DNA of 64,000 nt from Kroppenstedtia sanguinis (GTDB lineage: Bacteria; Bacillota; Bacilli; Thermoactinomycetales; DSM-45169), in NCBI RefSeq assembly GCF_050433445.1, contig NZ_JBNPXF010000005.1, positions 62,001 through 126,000 of the forward strand. The letters run 5' to 3'. The position numbers were made by a program, and so were the translations under genes. Shown in pieces: positions 16,522-24,912 of the stretch; position 1 is the stretch's first letter, and each line of letters starts with the position of its first letter. The notes under the pieces were generated by a model. The model saw nothing but the letters and a program-made list of their open reading frames with translations, did not search any database and had not been told where the DNA came from.

Positions 16522-17103
16522 ATAATGTCTGAAAAAAAGCCGAAAACAGGGAGTCCTGTTTGTCCGTAGTGTCCCCATCGGCAGAATTAAATCCATGCAT
16601 GTATCGTGTCCGCTGTAATAAGGGGTATCAACGTGTCCCCCGACATGCGGTACGAGAAGCGTTTTAGCATTGGCACGCAGATCTATTCGCTGGGAATTTA
16701 CGGGAAAACTTGACACGCTTGCGTTTTATAATGGTAGGCTTTTATTTATAATCAAATTATACGAGATCGAGTCAATGTATGCGCTTTATCTAATAGCATC
16801 TGTTTTTTTACTGTTTAAGGATCGGAGGTGAATTCATGCTGAAATTGAACTTCACTTTGTGAATGCGCAACAAGATGACACAGAGATGCAGCAGACCATA
16901 TTAATCACTGAAATTATCCAGGAGATTATTCGGTATCTAAAGTGGAACTCAAGGAAGATTTATCATATTTTGCTCGATTTGTAACACACTTGAAGTTTTT
17001 TCTAGATGTCTCTTCTTTTTCTCGTCTAGGGTACTTCATAAGAGAATGATCTCTCAATTGCGAGTCACCTCAGGCGAGTCCTGGGGATAGTTGATCATGG
17101 AGA
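16522..17103. other. gene-free, apparently degraded stretch
   Basis: No convincing gene is present. At 16827-16838 a good GGAGGTGAATTCATG start begins a frame that stops after eight codons. A different frame, from roughly 16848 to 16983, encodes an uninterrupted helix-like run ending IRYLKWNSRKIYHILLDL. Together they look like a short gene broken by a frameshift. I cannot name its family. The rest is AT-rich and featureless. Confidence 0.35.
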
Positions 17104-17340
17104 TTACAAGGTGAGCGGTGCAGTTGTAAGGGGACTTTTTTCCCATTGTTTCCAGTGGGCTTCCGATTCCCAACGGATCATGATCACAACTACTTCTTGG
17201 CCACGTCTGGCTTTTTGTTTCATAATCGTTAGATCGATAAAGCCTTCTTGTTGTTCCATCAGGCCTTCCTTGCTGAATTTTTCCGTCACTTGGTCCGCAT
17301 ATCCCTCTGTTACAACCATTTTTCTCAACATGATAAACAC
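17104..17340 (-). pseudogene. antibiotic-biosynthesis-monooxygenase (ABM/HmoA-like) gene, C-terminus disrupted
   Basis: Read from GTG 17340 the protein starts MFIMLRKMVVTEGYADQV and has EQQEGFIDLTIM and VIMIRWESEAHWKQWEKS. That is the ferredoxin-like ABM fold found in heme-degrading HmoA/IsdG-type enzymes and quinol monooxygenases. After WEKS the expected final histidine-containing helix is missing: this frame gives a short unrelated tail and stops, giving about 78 residues, while another frame continues toward 17057 with a TAHLV segment. This suggests a frameshift in the run of A or C residues near 17137-17147. A truncated but functional protein is the alternative. Confidence 0.5.
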
Positions 17341-17528
17341 AAGGATCACCCCATATTTGATAATGAGATTCGTTATCGACTATAGGTGTCATATGGGTAA
17401 ATGTCAAGGGACTCTCCCATCCTCTCCCGTCTAGGAGGCGGTCCCACTTCACCTGGGTAACCGGGAATGAATGAGAATTTTTCCTCAGCACAAGCTACAC
17501 CTAACCACCCATATAGGAGGACGATTGG

Positions 17529-18107
17529 ATGCAACTGGCAGGACATGAAATACACGATCTGCATGAACTGACGATGAGCTGTGTCAATTCTATTACCAAC
17601 ATGGGTTGCTTTCTGGCCCAAGCCCAGGACCCGGGACTGCGGGAGATGATTCAACGGCACTTCCCCTACCATATCCGGGATTACAACATCAAGACGGAAT
17701 ATCTGAAAAACGCCCAAGGTCCTACGAAGGAGTTTCCCGTACCGGATTTAAACCCTGTGCTTCAATCCTTTACACAATCTCCTACCGCCGTTCAACCGGT
17801 GATGCCCCGAACCCAGGTGCCGCAGTTTAATGACCGGGAGATTGCCACAGCCTATCTATTAACCTTGAAACGGGCGGGCAGGGAATATGCTTGGGCAGCC
17901 ATGGAAATGTCCCATCCGGAGCTTCGCTCATTTTTGGAAGACGCCTTCCGGATGAGCTGTCGTCATGCATATGATGTGTGGCAATGGATGGTTCAAAAGG
18001 GATATTATCCGCTGGAACCTGCCTCCCAAAGTGCTCAAACCACGATGGCGGGAATGTATCAGGAGGTGCCGGAGTCAAATCCGGCGATGACACCAGTGAC
18101 GCAGTGA
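17529..18107 (+). CDS. spore coat protein, CotF-like
   Basis: The 192-residue protein begins MQLAGHEIHDLHELTMSCVN and has two four-helix-type halves joined by a proline-rich linker (about residues 60-100). The second half (DREIATAYLLTLKRAGREYA then SHPELRSFLEDAFRMS) is a coat F domain, with the usual ending in a VQKGYYP segment near residue 158. Coat F proteins are spore coat components in bacilli. A GGAGGACG site precedes ATG 17529. It is a single gene in a region rich in sporulation functions. Confidence 0.82.
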   Translation: MQLAGHEIHDLHELTMSCVNSITNMGCFLAQAQDPGLREMIQRHFPYHIRDYNIKTEYLKNAQGPTKEFPVPDLNPVLQSFTQSPTAVQPVMPRTQVPQFNDREIATAYLLTLKRAGREYAWAAMEMSHPELRSFLEDAFRMSCRHAYDVWQWMVQKGYYPLEPASQSAQTTMAGMYQEVPESNPAMTPVTQ

Positions 18108-18218
18108 CACATCCTTTAACTGGCAACCCAAAGGTTGCCGGTTTTTGAATGAACTGAAAGAATGGATCTCCTCCGAATAAATAAATACAGGTAAAAAGAA
18201 CTGGAGGAGGCGACGGGG

Positions 18219-19229
18219 ATGGAAGCCAACAATAAAGCACGATTACTCAAGTTGAAGGAGATATTGGATCGAGAAACGGATGAAGAGCATCAGTTGAGTC
18301 TCAAAGAGCTGGAACAGAGACTAAAAACGGAATTCGGCCCTGATTTCGGAGTGGGCCGCAAGGCGTTGAGAGGGGATTTGGAAACTTTAAAGGATCATGG
18401 CTTTGATCTGATCGAAAATGACGGAAAGCAAGGAAAGAAACTGTACAGTTACCAGAATCGTCTGTTTGAATTGCACGAGCTGAGAATGTTGATCGACGCC
18501 GTGGTGTCGGCTCGGTTTATCTGCCGGGAAGATTCCAAGCGACTAATAGATAAACTGAAAACCCTTACCAGTCGCCATCAAGCGAAACAGTTGCAGAATG
18601 AGATCTACCTGGATCATACGATCCGCAGTGAGAGTCGCAACCTGCGGTACGCGCTGGACAAGATTCACAATGCGATCTTTGAGCGGAAGATCCTGCGTTT
18701 TAAATACGGCCGGTATAATGTGATGAAGGAGATTGAATGGGGGCGGAACGGGAATTTCTATGAGGTAGAACCCTACTTTCTTGTCTGGAAACAGGATTAC
18801 TATTATCTGGTGGGGAAGTTTGTTCTGGACGGAAAAATCAAGCATTATCGGGTGGACCGGATGAATGAAGTAAGCTTGACGACGAAGCCCTTCAAAATGC
18901 CCAACGTCAATGTAGCGGAGTACATAAACAAGGTGTTTCACATGTTTTCCGGTGAGGAGATGCAGGTGAAGATTCGCTTTCACAACAAACTGATCAATGT
19001 GATCATCGATCGTTTCGGAAAGGATGTCCCCCTCACCAGAGCAGATGATGAAACCTTTATCATCCATACCACTGCCACCGTCAGCGAAGGTCTCGTCAAC
19101 TGGATTATGACCTGGGGCGGAGATGCCGAAGTGCTGTCACCACCGGAGTTGGTGGATCGGGTCAAGGAAAAAGCAGCCCAGGTGTACGCTCTCTACCATC
19201 AAGAGGCGTCGGTGGAAGTCCATGGCTGA
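18219..19229 (+). CDS. WYL-domain transcriptional regulator
   Basis: The 336-residue protein has an N-terminal winged helix (about residues 5-70) followed by a WYL domain: a VEPYFLVWKQDYYYLVGKF block near residue 180 contains the ligand-binding strand, and a WCX-type C-terminal extension follows (MQVKIRFHNKLINVIIDRFG, near 248). WYL proteins sense ligands, often nucleic acid fragments or stress signals, and control transcription. An ACTGGAGGAGG site precedes ATG 18219. No target gene is obvious nearby; the gene is flanked by the coat gene and a terminator. Confidence 0.85.
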   Translation: MEANNKARLLKLKEILDRETDEEHQLSLKELEQRLKTEFGPDFGVGRKALRGDLETLKDHGFDLIENDGKQGKKLYSYQNRLFELHELRMLIDAVVSARFICREDSKRLIDKLKTLTSRHQAKQLQNEIYLDHTIRSESRNLRYALDKIHNAIFERKILRFKYGRYNVMKEIEWGRNGNFYEVEPYFLVWKQDYYYLVGKFVLDGKIKHYRVDRMNEVSLTTKPFKMPNVNVAEYINKVFHMFSGEEMQVKIRFHNKLINVIIDRFGKDVPLTRADDETFIIHTTATVSEGLVNWIMTWGGDAEVLSPPELVDRVKEKAAQVYALYHQEASVEVHG

Positions 19230-19283
19230 AGGTGGATCGCAGGTGAACAAATGAATCCCATAAGAAAAAAACGTAGTGGACCT

Positions 19284-19319
19284 ACAGGTTGTCGGGAAAT
19301 TCTCGGCAACCTGTTTTTT
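19284..19319 (+). terminator. intrinsic terminator after the WYL regulator
   Basis: ACAGGTTG and CAACCTGT form an 8-bp outer stem, extended by partial pairing inside, with the T-run TTTTTT at its end. The following 200 bases up to 19520 show no gene. Confidence 0.8.
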
Positions 19320-19525
19320 GGAGAGGAGAAGGAAAATAGGAGGAGAGATCGGAGCTACCCTATCATCCCGTCTCTCATTATGAATAGATCAAAGCTGTCT
19401 GAAGGGACATAAAGACGCGGTAGGTCCAACAATGGGATGATAAACCTGCACCCTCGTCAAGGTCTCAAGCTATGTATGACAAATTATACTTGTCTAAACA
19501 ATGCGAGTATGTTAGTGTTTCTTTA

Positions 19526-19572
19526 ATGAATCAAATACTTCGTGTTTATCAATTATGAAGTATTTGATTCAT
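19526..19572. repeat. 16-bp perfect inverted repeat upstream of the YfcC-type gene
   Basis: ATGAATCAAATACTTC (19526-19541) and GAAGTATTTGATTCAT (19557-19572) are exact reverse complements separated by 15 bases, 23 bases before the start codon. No T-tract follows, so it is not a terminator. It could be an operator, possibly for the RpiR regulator encoded next, or an mRNA leader hairpin that affects translation. Confidence 0.7.
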
Positions 19573-19595
19573 CCAAAAAGGAAGGAAGTGTTTAT

Positions 19596-20981
19596 ATGAA
19601 AGAGAAACATAAATTCTCAATGCCAGATGCCTTTGTGATCTTATTTGTTATGCTGATCCTAGTCTGGCTGGCCAGTTATATTATCCCGTCAGGCCAATTT
19701 GACAAAACGGAAAACGGGACTGTAGTACCTGGGAGCTACTCCCAAGTTGAATCCGAATCTTTAGGGTTTATGGATGTGTTTTTATCTATACATGAAGGAC
19801 TTGTCGAATCAGCAAATTTGATTTTTTTGGTTCTGATTATGGGAGGTGCTATTGCGGTAATTGAACAACCTGGTACCATCAACTCAGGAATCCGTGTCCT
19901 GGTTGATAAAACACGCGACAATAAATACTTGCTTATTGGAGTTGTTAGCTTAATATTTGGCATTATCTCTACAGTCGGTGTAAGCGCTAACGCCGTTATT
20001 GCTTTTATACCGCTAGGGATTATATTTGCAAAAGCATTAAATTTGGATGCTATAGCAGGTGTGGCTATTGTTTATTTAGGATATTTTGCCGGGGGCGCCG
20101 CTGCGGTGTTTGACCCAATCATTCTAGGGGTTGCTCAGGAAATAGCCGGTCTTCCTTTGTTTTCAGGGGCCATGTTTCGGGTTTACATTTTCATAGCGCT
20201 CATCATTTCTACGATTATTTATGTAGTAAGGTATGTTAAAAAAATCTCTGATGACCCATCCAAAAGCCTTATGGGAAGCCGAAGATTCGCCGACCAGACA
20301 GTAAATGACGAAACAGATAAAGAGCCACCTTTTTCACTGACACATAAACTGATTATTGTTTTCTTCTTTTTATGCATAGGCATATTTGTTTATGGTTCTC
20401 TAACATGGGAGTGGGGTGTCAACGAACTAGCGGCTATATTTTTAATCAATGCAATTGGAAGCGCCATCATTGCCAGAATCAGCCCTAATTTGTTCGTGAA
20501 GACATTCATGAAGGGTGCCAAAAATATTTTGTATGGGGCGCTAATTATAGGGTTGGCCCGAGCGATTATTATTTTGATGGAAAATGGACTTGTTCTGGAT
20601 ACGATCGTCAATATGGTTTTCATTCCCTTAAGTCACTTAACTCCCATGTTGGGAGCGATCGCGATGTTTCTGTTCAATCTCTTTTTCAATATTCTTGTTC
20701 CTTCTGGAAGTGGTCAGGCTGCTATTGTTATGCCATTAATGACCCCTTTGGCTGATATGCTTCATCTTACAAGACAAACAGCAGTGGTTGCTTTTAAATT
20801 GGGTGATGGCATTACCAACATGATTACCCCTTTTTCCGGAGTGTTAATGGCGGTACTCGCTATTGGCGGCATTCCGTTTACGAAATGGATCAGATTCATT
20901 TTCCCACTTGTAGTCATATGGTCAGTGATTTCAATAATTTTTGTAATGATTGCGGTAGCCACCGGATATGGGCCATTCTAA
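19596..20981 (+). CDS. YfcC/DcuC-family membrane transporter
   Basis: About 461 residues with roughly twelve membrane helices. The protein begins MKEKHKFSMPDAFVILF, with a short loop containing IIPSGQFD, a feature of the YfcC/arginine-ornithine antiporter-like family; repeats such as GYFAGGAAAVFDPIILG and NILVPSGSGQAAIVMPL mark the two transport halves. The family moves basic amino acids, peptides or C4-dicarboxylates. ATG 19596 follows AAGGAAGG. It leads a cluster with an RpiR regulator and an M20 peptidase, so uptake of a peptide or N-acyl amino acid is plausible. The DNA is clearly AT-richer than its surroundings. Confidence 0.85.
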   Translation: MKEKHKFSMPDAFVILFVMLILVWLASYIIPSGQFDKTENGTVVPGSYSQVESESLGFMDVFLSIHEGLVESANLIFLVLIMGGAIAVIEQPGTINSGIRVLVDKTRDNKYLLIGVVSLIFGIISTVGVSANAVIAFIPLGIIFAKALNLDAIAGVAIVYLGYFAGGAAAVFDPIILGVAQEIAGLPLFSGAMFRVYIFIALIISTIIYVVRYVKKISDDPSKSLMGSRRFADQTVNDETDKEPPFSLTHKLIIVFFFLCIGIFVYGSLTWEWGVNELAAIFLINAIGSAIIARISPNLFVKTFMKGAKNILYGALIIGLARAIIILMENGLVLDTIVNMVFIPLSHLTPMLGAIAMFLFNLFFNILVPSGSGQAAIVMPLMTPLADMLHLTRQTAVVAFKLGDGITNMITPFSGVLMAVLAIGGIPFTKWIRFIFPLVVIWSVISIIFVMIAVATGYGPF

Positions 20982-20998
20982 AAAGCCATATGACACCC

Positions 20999-21018
20999 AT
21001 GATAAAATTGGTTATCAT
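20999..21018. promoter_or_regulatory. palindrome before the RpiR regulator gene
   Basis: ATGATAA and TTATCAT are separated by 6 bases, 38 bases before the regulator start codon. It may be an autoregulatory operator. No factor can be assigned from sequence. Confidence 0.4.
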
Positions 21019-21055
21019 AAGGTGAAATGAGTCTAAATGTAAAGGATGGTACTCG

Positions 21056-21904
21056 ATGAGCGGCCCATCATTCGAAGAGCTGGTTAAATTACATTATGAT
21101 GAATTATCATCCGGGAAACAGCGTGTAGCGAAGTTTATGCTGAATTCCTTGGAAGAAGCCAGCTACAGTACAACTGTTCAATTGCAAAAGAAGATTGGAG
21201 TAAGTGAAACAACAATTATACGCTTTGCTTATGCGCTGGGTTTTAATGGGTTCTCGCAAATGCAAAAAGCGATACAACGTGAGATCTTGTCTGGTAATTC
21301 TCAAGGGGATGATGAGGAGAGTGGGGATGTAGATGGAGATAAAAAAGTATACGCCGATATTATAAAAAAAGATATCGCTATCCTACAAGAAACAATAAAA
21401 CAACTGCAAGTAGAGGATCTTGAAAAAGCTACCGAATTCATAGGTAATGCTGAAAAAGTATTGGTGGTTGGCCACCATACTGCCTATGCTGCAGCTTATT
21501 GGTTTGCGGCTACATTAGGATTGATGCTCCCATCGATCCAATTAGTCGATCAAAAAAATGCCTACCAGGAATTGTTGAGAGTAACAGACAAAACAGTGAT
21601 TGTAGCGATCTCTTTTCCGAGGTACCGGAAGGATACGTATACGATTACGAGCAAAGCAAAAACGGGAGGCTGTAAGGTAATTGCCATTACTGACTCCGAA
21701 TTGGCTCCGATTAGCCGTTTAGCGGATGTAAGCTTATTGACAAAGACGAACCGTGATGAGAGTGGTTACAACGGTATTTCGCCTGTGATTAGCTTACTAA
21801 ATGTGTTAATTGTCGGTGTAAGACAAAAAAAGCAGAAGGAAATTAGTAAAAGGCTCCTGAAATTAGAGTCATTTTACGAACAGGATGATTCACTATTTGA
21901 ATAG
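21056..21904 (+). CDS. RpiR/MurR-family transcriptional regulator
   Basis: The 282-residue protein has an N-terminal helix-turn-helix (TTVQLQKKIGVSETTIIRFA, about residues 38-57) and a C-terminal SIS sugar-isomerase-type sensing domain (VLVVGHHTAYAAAYWFAATL near 137). RpiR-family proteins bind palindromic operators and respond to phosphorylated sugars or related ligands. AAGGATGG precedes ATG 21056. It lies between the transporter and the peptidase, all on one strand, and most likely controls both. An acidic linker (DDEESGDVDGDKK) is unusual. The DNA is AT-rich like its partners. Confidence 0.88.
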   Translation: MSGPSFEELVKLHYDELSSGKQRVAKFMLNSLEEASYSTTVQLQKKIGVSETTIIRFAYALGFNGFSQMQKAIQREILSGNSQGDDEESGDVDGDKKVYADIIKKDIAILQETIKQLQVEDLEKATEFIGNAEKVLVVGHHTAYAAAYWFAATLGLMLPSIQLVDQKNAYQELLRVTDKTVIVAISFPRYRKDTYTITSKAKTGGCKVIAITDSELAPISRLADVSLLTKTNRDESGYNGISPVISLLNVLIVGVRQKKQKEISKRLLKLESFYEQDDSLFE

Positions 21905-21934
21905 GCTATATTTAAACACTGGAGTGATGGGAAC

Positions 21935-23080
21935 ATGAATGAAATATATCAATGGATTAAAGGCCGTGATTCGGAAATTTTGTATGATATTGAAAGATTG
22001 GTAAAAAAGGAATCACCTACTTTGGAAAAAAAATTTGCTGATCTGTGCAGAGAAGAGATTCAAAAACTGTTTGCTGACCATTTGAATGCACAACCGAAGA
22101 TATATGAAGATGATAAATTTGGGAATCATCTGCGTTATCAATTTGGCGAAAGTGACTCGCAGATTCTAATTACTTGCCATTACGATACCGTATGGGATCA
22201 AGGCGAACTTTCCTATTATGTGGACGGAAATAAGGCATTTGGTCCGGGGATTCTGGATATGAAAGGAGGGCTTGTCATTGCAATTTGGGCGTTGAAGGCA
22301 TTGAAGGAATTGGATATACCATTAAAAAATAAAAAAGTTGTATTTTTCTGCAATAGTGATCATGAAGGAGTAGCCTCACCGCATTCGCGTAAAATCATAG
22401 AATATGAAGCGAAAAAAAGTGATGTCGTCCTTGTTCCTGAAGCGTCCGCTTCCTATACCAATGCTTTGAAGACAGAAAGAAAAGGGATCCTTCGCTATAA
22501 AATTCATGCATCAGGAAAAGCAGCACATGCCGGAAATAACCCTGAAGATGGCGTGAATGCCATTGTGGAGCTGGCGAATCAAGTCAGGTTCCTGGACGGA
22601 TTGACAGATTATTCACTGGGGACAACCGTAAATGCCGGCAGGATAAAAGGGGGTACGGGAGTCAATGTTGTCGCCGATCAAGCAGAGTTGGACATAGATG
22701 TGCGTGTAAAAAGCATGCAAGAAGCTAACAGAATAAAGGAAATCATAGAGTCCCTAAAACCATATAATGATAAAGCGACAATTCATATTGAAGGCGGTAT
22801 CGTGCGCCCCAGCATGGAAAAAACAGAACAAACCGAAAAACTGTTTGCAATTGCTAAAAACTGTGGCAGTAAATTTGGATACGAGGTTCAAGAAGCGTCT
22901 GTAGGAGGGGGAAGCGATGGAAGTTTTGCTGCCGCCTTGGGTATACCAACATTGGATGGCCTTGGTGCTGCAGGTGTAGGCCCTCATGCAAAAGAAGAGC
23001 ATATATTGATAGATCACCTATCGAAGCGGGTTGCTTTATTTGCGAATCTCCTGAGTGAGATTGATCAATCATGGAGTTAA
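21935..23080 (+). CDS. M20-family metallopeptidase (carboxypeptidase G2-like)
   Basis: The 381-residue protein has the M20 catalytic and dimerisation (lid) domains. Metal ligands are visible in ITCHYDTVW (histidine near residue 80), GPGILDMKGG (aspartate near 108), and the histidine of GPHAKEEHI near the end. The motif that usually reads DEE, with a base glutamate then a metal-ligand glutamate, is SDHEG here (near residue 144), so the catalytic glutamate position appears to be histidine. The lid domain contains KAAHAGNNPEDGVNA. It probably cleaves a dipeptide or N-acyl amino acid brought in by the YfcC-type transporter, if active. Confidence 0.85.
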   Translation: MNEIYQWIKGRDSEILYDIERLVKKESPTLEKKFADLCREEIQKLFADHLNAQPKIYEDDKFGNHLRYQFGESDSQILITCHYDTVWDQGELSYYVDGNKAFGPGILDMKGGLVIAIWALKALKELDIPLKNKKVVFFCNSDHEGVASPHSRKIIEYEAKKSDVVLVPEASASYTNALKTERKGILRYKIHASGKAAHAGNNPEDGVNAIVELANQVRFLDGLTDYSLGTTVNAGRIKGGTGVNVVADQAELDIDVRVKSMQEANRIKEIIESLKPYNDKATIHIEGGIVRPSMEKTEQTEKLFAIAKNCGSKFGYEVQEASVGGGSDGSFAAALGIPTLDGLGAAGVGPHAKEEHILIDHLSKRVALFANLLSEIDQSWS

Positions 23081-23242
23081 GAGCCGGAACACAAAGTAAA
23101 TCCGTAGAGTAGCAATGAAAAATGTAGCGACCTTTTCCCGATGTTCTATAGGGAAAAGGTCGTCTGTTTTTTTCTGGAAACCTACTTTGCTGTAGAAGGT
23201 AATGTATTCCTCGATAGCTTGGCTAGTTTCTTCGGAGGTCAT
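23069..23242 (-). pseudogene. IS3-family transposase C-terminal remnant
   Basis: A 57-residue frame starting MTSEETSQAIEEYITFYSKV continues GFQKKTDDLFPIEHREK. This is the tail of IS3/IS150-group transposases, where the AIEEYIxFYNxKRxQxKLNNLSPIEYR pattern ends the integrase domain. The DDE residues and everything upstream are missing; a stop codon lies just before the ATG. It overlaps the last codons of the peptidase gene on the other strand. It marks an old insertion at the right edge of the AT-rich unit. Confidence 0.7.
23128..23174 (+). terminator. terminator after the M20 peptidase gene
   Basis: CGACCTTTTCCC and GGGAAAAGGTCG form a perfect 12-bp stem with an 11-nt loop, then TCTG and seven T residues. 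It coincides with the transposase remnant, so it was probably brought in with the insertion sequence. Confidence 0.8.
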
Positions 23243-23321
23243 TTTTCAGATGGGAGAAGAGGGATTCCATACACAACCATATCCTCAGTGCGAGTAGACC
23301 CCTCATATTCCATATGATTAT

Positions 23322-23864
23322 TCATCTTCTCCTCCAGGTCCACCAGACCCCGATTAATACCACCAACACCAATCCCAGCCGCAGGCTATGCTCACGGATT
23401 TGGATCAAGTCATGAGCGATGAGAACCTCCAGAGCGGTGGAGGGAAGTTTGCCGAGAGCGGTGGCCAGAAGGTAATCCCCGAACCGAATGCAGGTCAGGG
23501 CACCGAGTATATTGATGGCGCCGGCAGGGACGAAGGGGAGAAGACGGGCAGAGAGAAGGGAGAGGAATTGCCGCCTTCGAGGCCAGTGATTCAGAGAGCG
23601 AACCCAGCGCCAGTCAGGAGAATCCTTACCGGTTCCTCCTCGGTACCCACGACGCAAGAGGAGAAAGGCAATTCCGGAGCCCAATACTTCTCCCAGCCAG
23701 GCGAGACTGCCACCCGCCAGAGGACCCCAGAGCAATACAAAAACCCCGGTGACTACAGCACCGGGAATCACCCCTAGAATATTGAAGAGAATGCTGAACA
23801 AGAGCGCGACGAATACGCCCCATCCGCCAAAGGAAGCAGACCATTGGATGAGATCCTGGATCAT
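23322..23864 (-). CDS. TVP38/TMEM64 (VTT-domain) membrane protein
   Basis: About 180 residues with four to five hydrophobic segments and the DedA-superfamily VTT pattern: GVIPGAVVTGVFVLLWGPL near residue 30, GEVLGSGIAFLLLRR near 58 and RLLPFVPAGAINILGAL near 106. This superfamily includes lipid scramblases and proteins affecting membrane lipid transport. ATG 23864 is chosen from a GGGGAGG site 11 bases away; the frame is open further upstream to 24008. Monocistronic, divergent from the Lgt-like gene, with the shared intergenic space 23865-24096 holding their promoters. Confidence 0.8.
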   Translation of the reverse strand: MIQDLIQWSASFGGWGVFVALLFSILFNILGVIPGAVVTGVFVLLWGPLAGGSLAWLGEVLGSGIAFLLLRRGYRGGTGKDSPDWRWVRSLNHWPRRRQFLSLLSARLLPFVPAGAINILGALTCIRFGDYLLATALGKLPSTALEVLIAHDLIQIREHSLRLGLVLVVLIGVWWTWRRR

Positions 23865-24096
23865 GATGAAGGGAGCCTCCCCGTTTCCTTTGCTCTCATA
23901 ATATAATAGAAAGTGATTGTCGCCTATGGCTGGTCTGACCTCATCCCATAGGCGTTTTTCACAGAAACACCACAAGTGGTGGTTACAATGGGATGGGAGA
24001 GACGACACTGGATGTTAAGATAGGGGATATACTGTAGTCATCCCTCGGGATGGTCGATGAGGAGCGGGGAATGTTGTCCTTACCAGGGGGAATCCG

Positions 24097-24822
24097 ATGT
24101 TGACAACTGATGTCCTGCCTTGGGGTTCCATTCTGATCCCAGTCAAGTGGTTGGCCTTGTGGGCTTGCATTGCCATCGGTGGCAAAGTGGCGACCCTGTT
24201 GGAGCGGGATTCCATGGAAAACAAGGTGAAATGGTCGGAACCCTTTGTCCAGGCGGCACTGTTGTGGTATATCCTGTGGAGATGGAGCCCGGTGTTGTGG
24301 AATCCACAATCCATTGTGAACCACCCCTTGTCTCTGCTTTATATGTCTGGCACAGAGAAGGGACGGTGGTTAGCCTGGCTGTCGGCGGGGGGATTTCTTG
24401 TGTGGGTGGCCCGTAAGTCCAGTGCCGGGTACCGTCGGTTGTTGGATGCGGCGGCCGTCACGGCGCTGGTGGCGGGGGTGGGACTCTCCCTTCTCTTTGT
24501 CCGGCTGGGGGATCCCACGACGCTTCCCTGGGGAGTCTCTCCGGAAGGATACCAGCAGATTTACCATCCGATCCATTTTTACCGGGCGGCGGTTCTGATG
24601 GCTGTCGGGATCTGGATGTGGCAGGGACGAAGCCGGCTTCGGAAAGGCGAGAGCTTTGCCCGGATTGCGACGGCTGTGGGAGTGGGATTGTTGATCATCT
24701 CCTATGCCGACCGTTATCCTGTCACCGGGCTGTGGGGTCTTTCCGGTGAACAATGGGCTTTTGTGGCATGGGCCGGGGTCGGATGGGTCGCGGGATGGAG
24801 AATGGGCAGGGAGCGTTCCTGA
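24097..24822 (+). CDS. Lgt-like integral membrane protein
   Basis: The 241-residue protein has about seven membrane segments. Its last third, YHPIHFYRAAVLMAVGIWMW and then GLSGEQW, resembles the HPTQLYE and GLSxxQW parts of prolipoprotein diacylglyceryl transferase, but the essential HGGL motif of real Lgt is absent. It is therefore probably a paralogue with another role. It heads the same-strand run that continues with a TlpA-like thioredoxin and CcdA. CAGGGGGAATCC precedes ATG 24097. Function is an inference only. Confidence 0.55.
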   Translation: MLTTDVLPWGSILIPVKWLALWACIAIGGKVATLLERDSMENKVKWSEPFVQAALLWYILWRWSPVLWNPQSIVNHPLSLLYMSGTEKGRWLAWLSAGGFLVWVARKSSAGYRRLLDAAAVTALVAGVGLSLLFVRLGDPTTLPWGVSPEGYQQIYHPIHFYRAAVLMAVGIWMWQGRSRLRKGESFARIATAVGVGLLIISYADRYPVTGLWGLSGEQWAFVAWAGVGWVAGWRMGRERS

Positions 24823-24912
24823 ACAAGGTAGCAAGGGCCACTGAGTAGAAAATGGTCTGGGGTGGAATGAGGAGAACGTCTCCGCTACGATTATTTTTGA
24901 GGAGGGAATGGT

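Noticed and set aside
16462..16716. 84-codon minus-strand frame running into the tRNA-Ala gene
   Set aside because: It overlaps the tRNA and its terminator and resembles no family.
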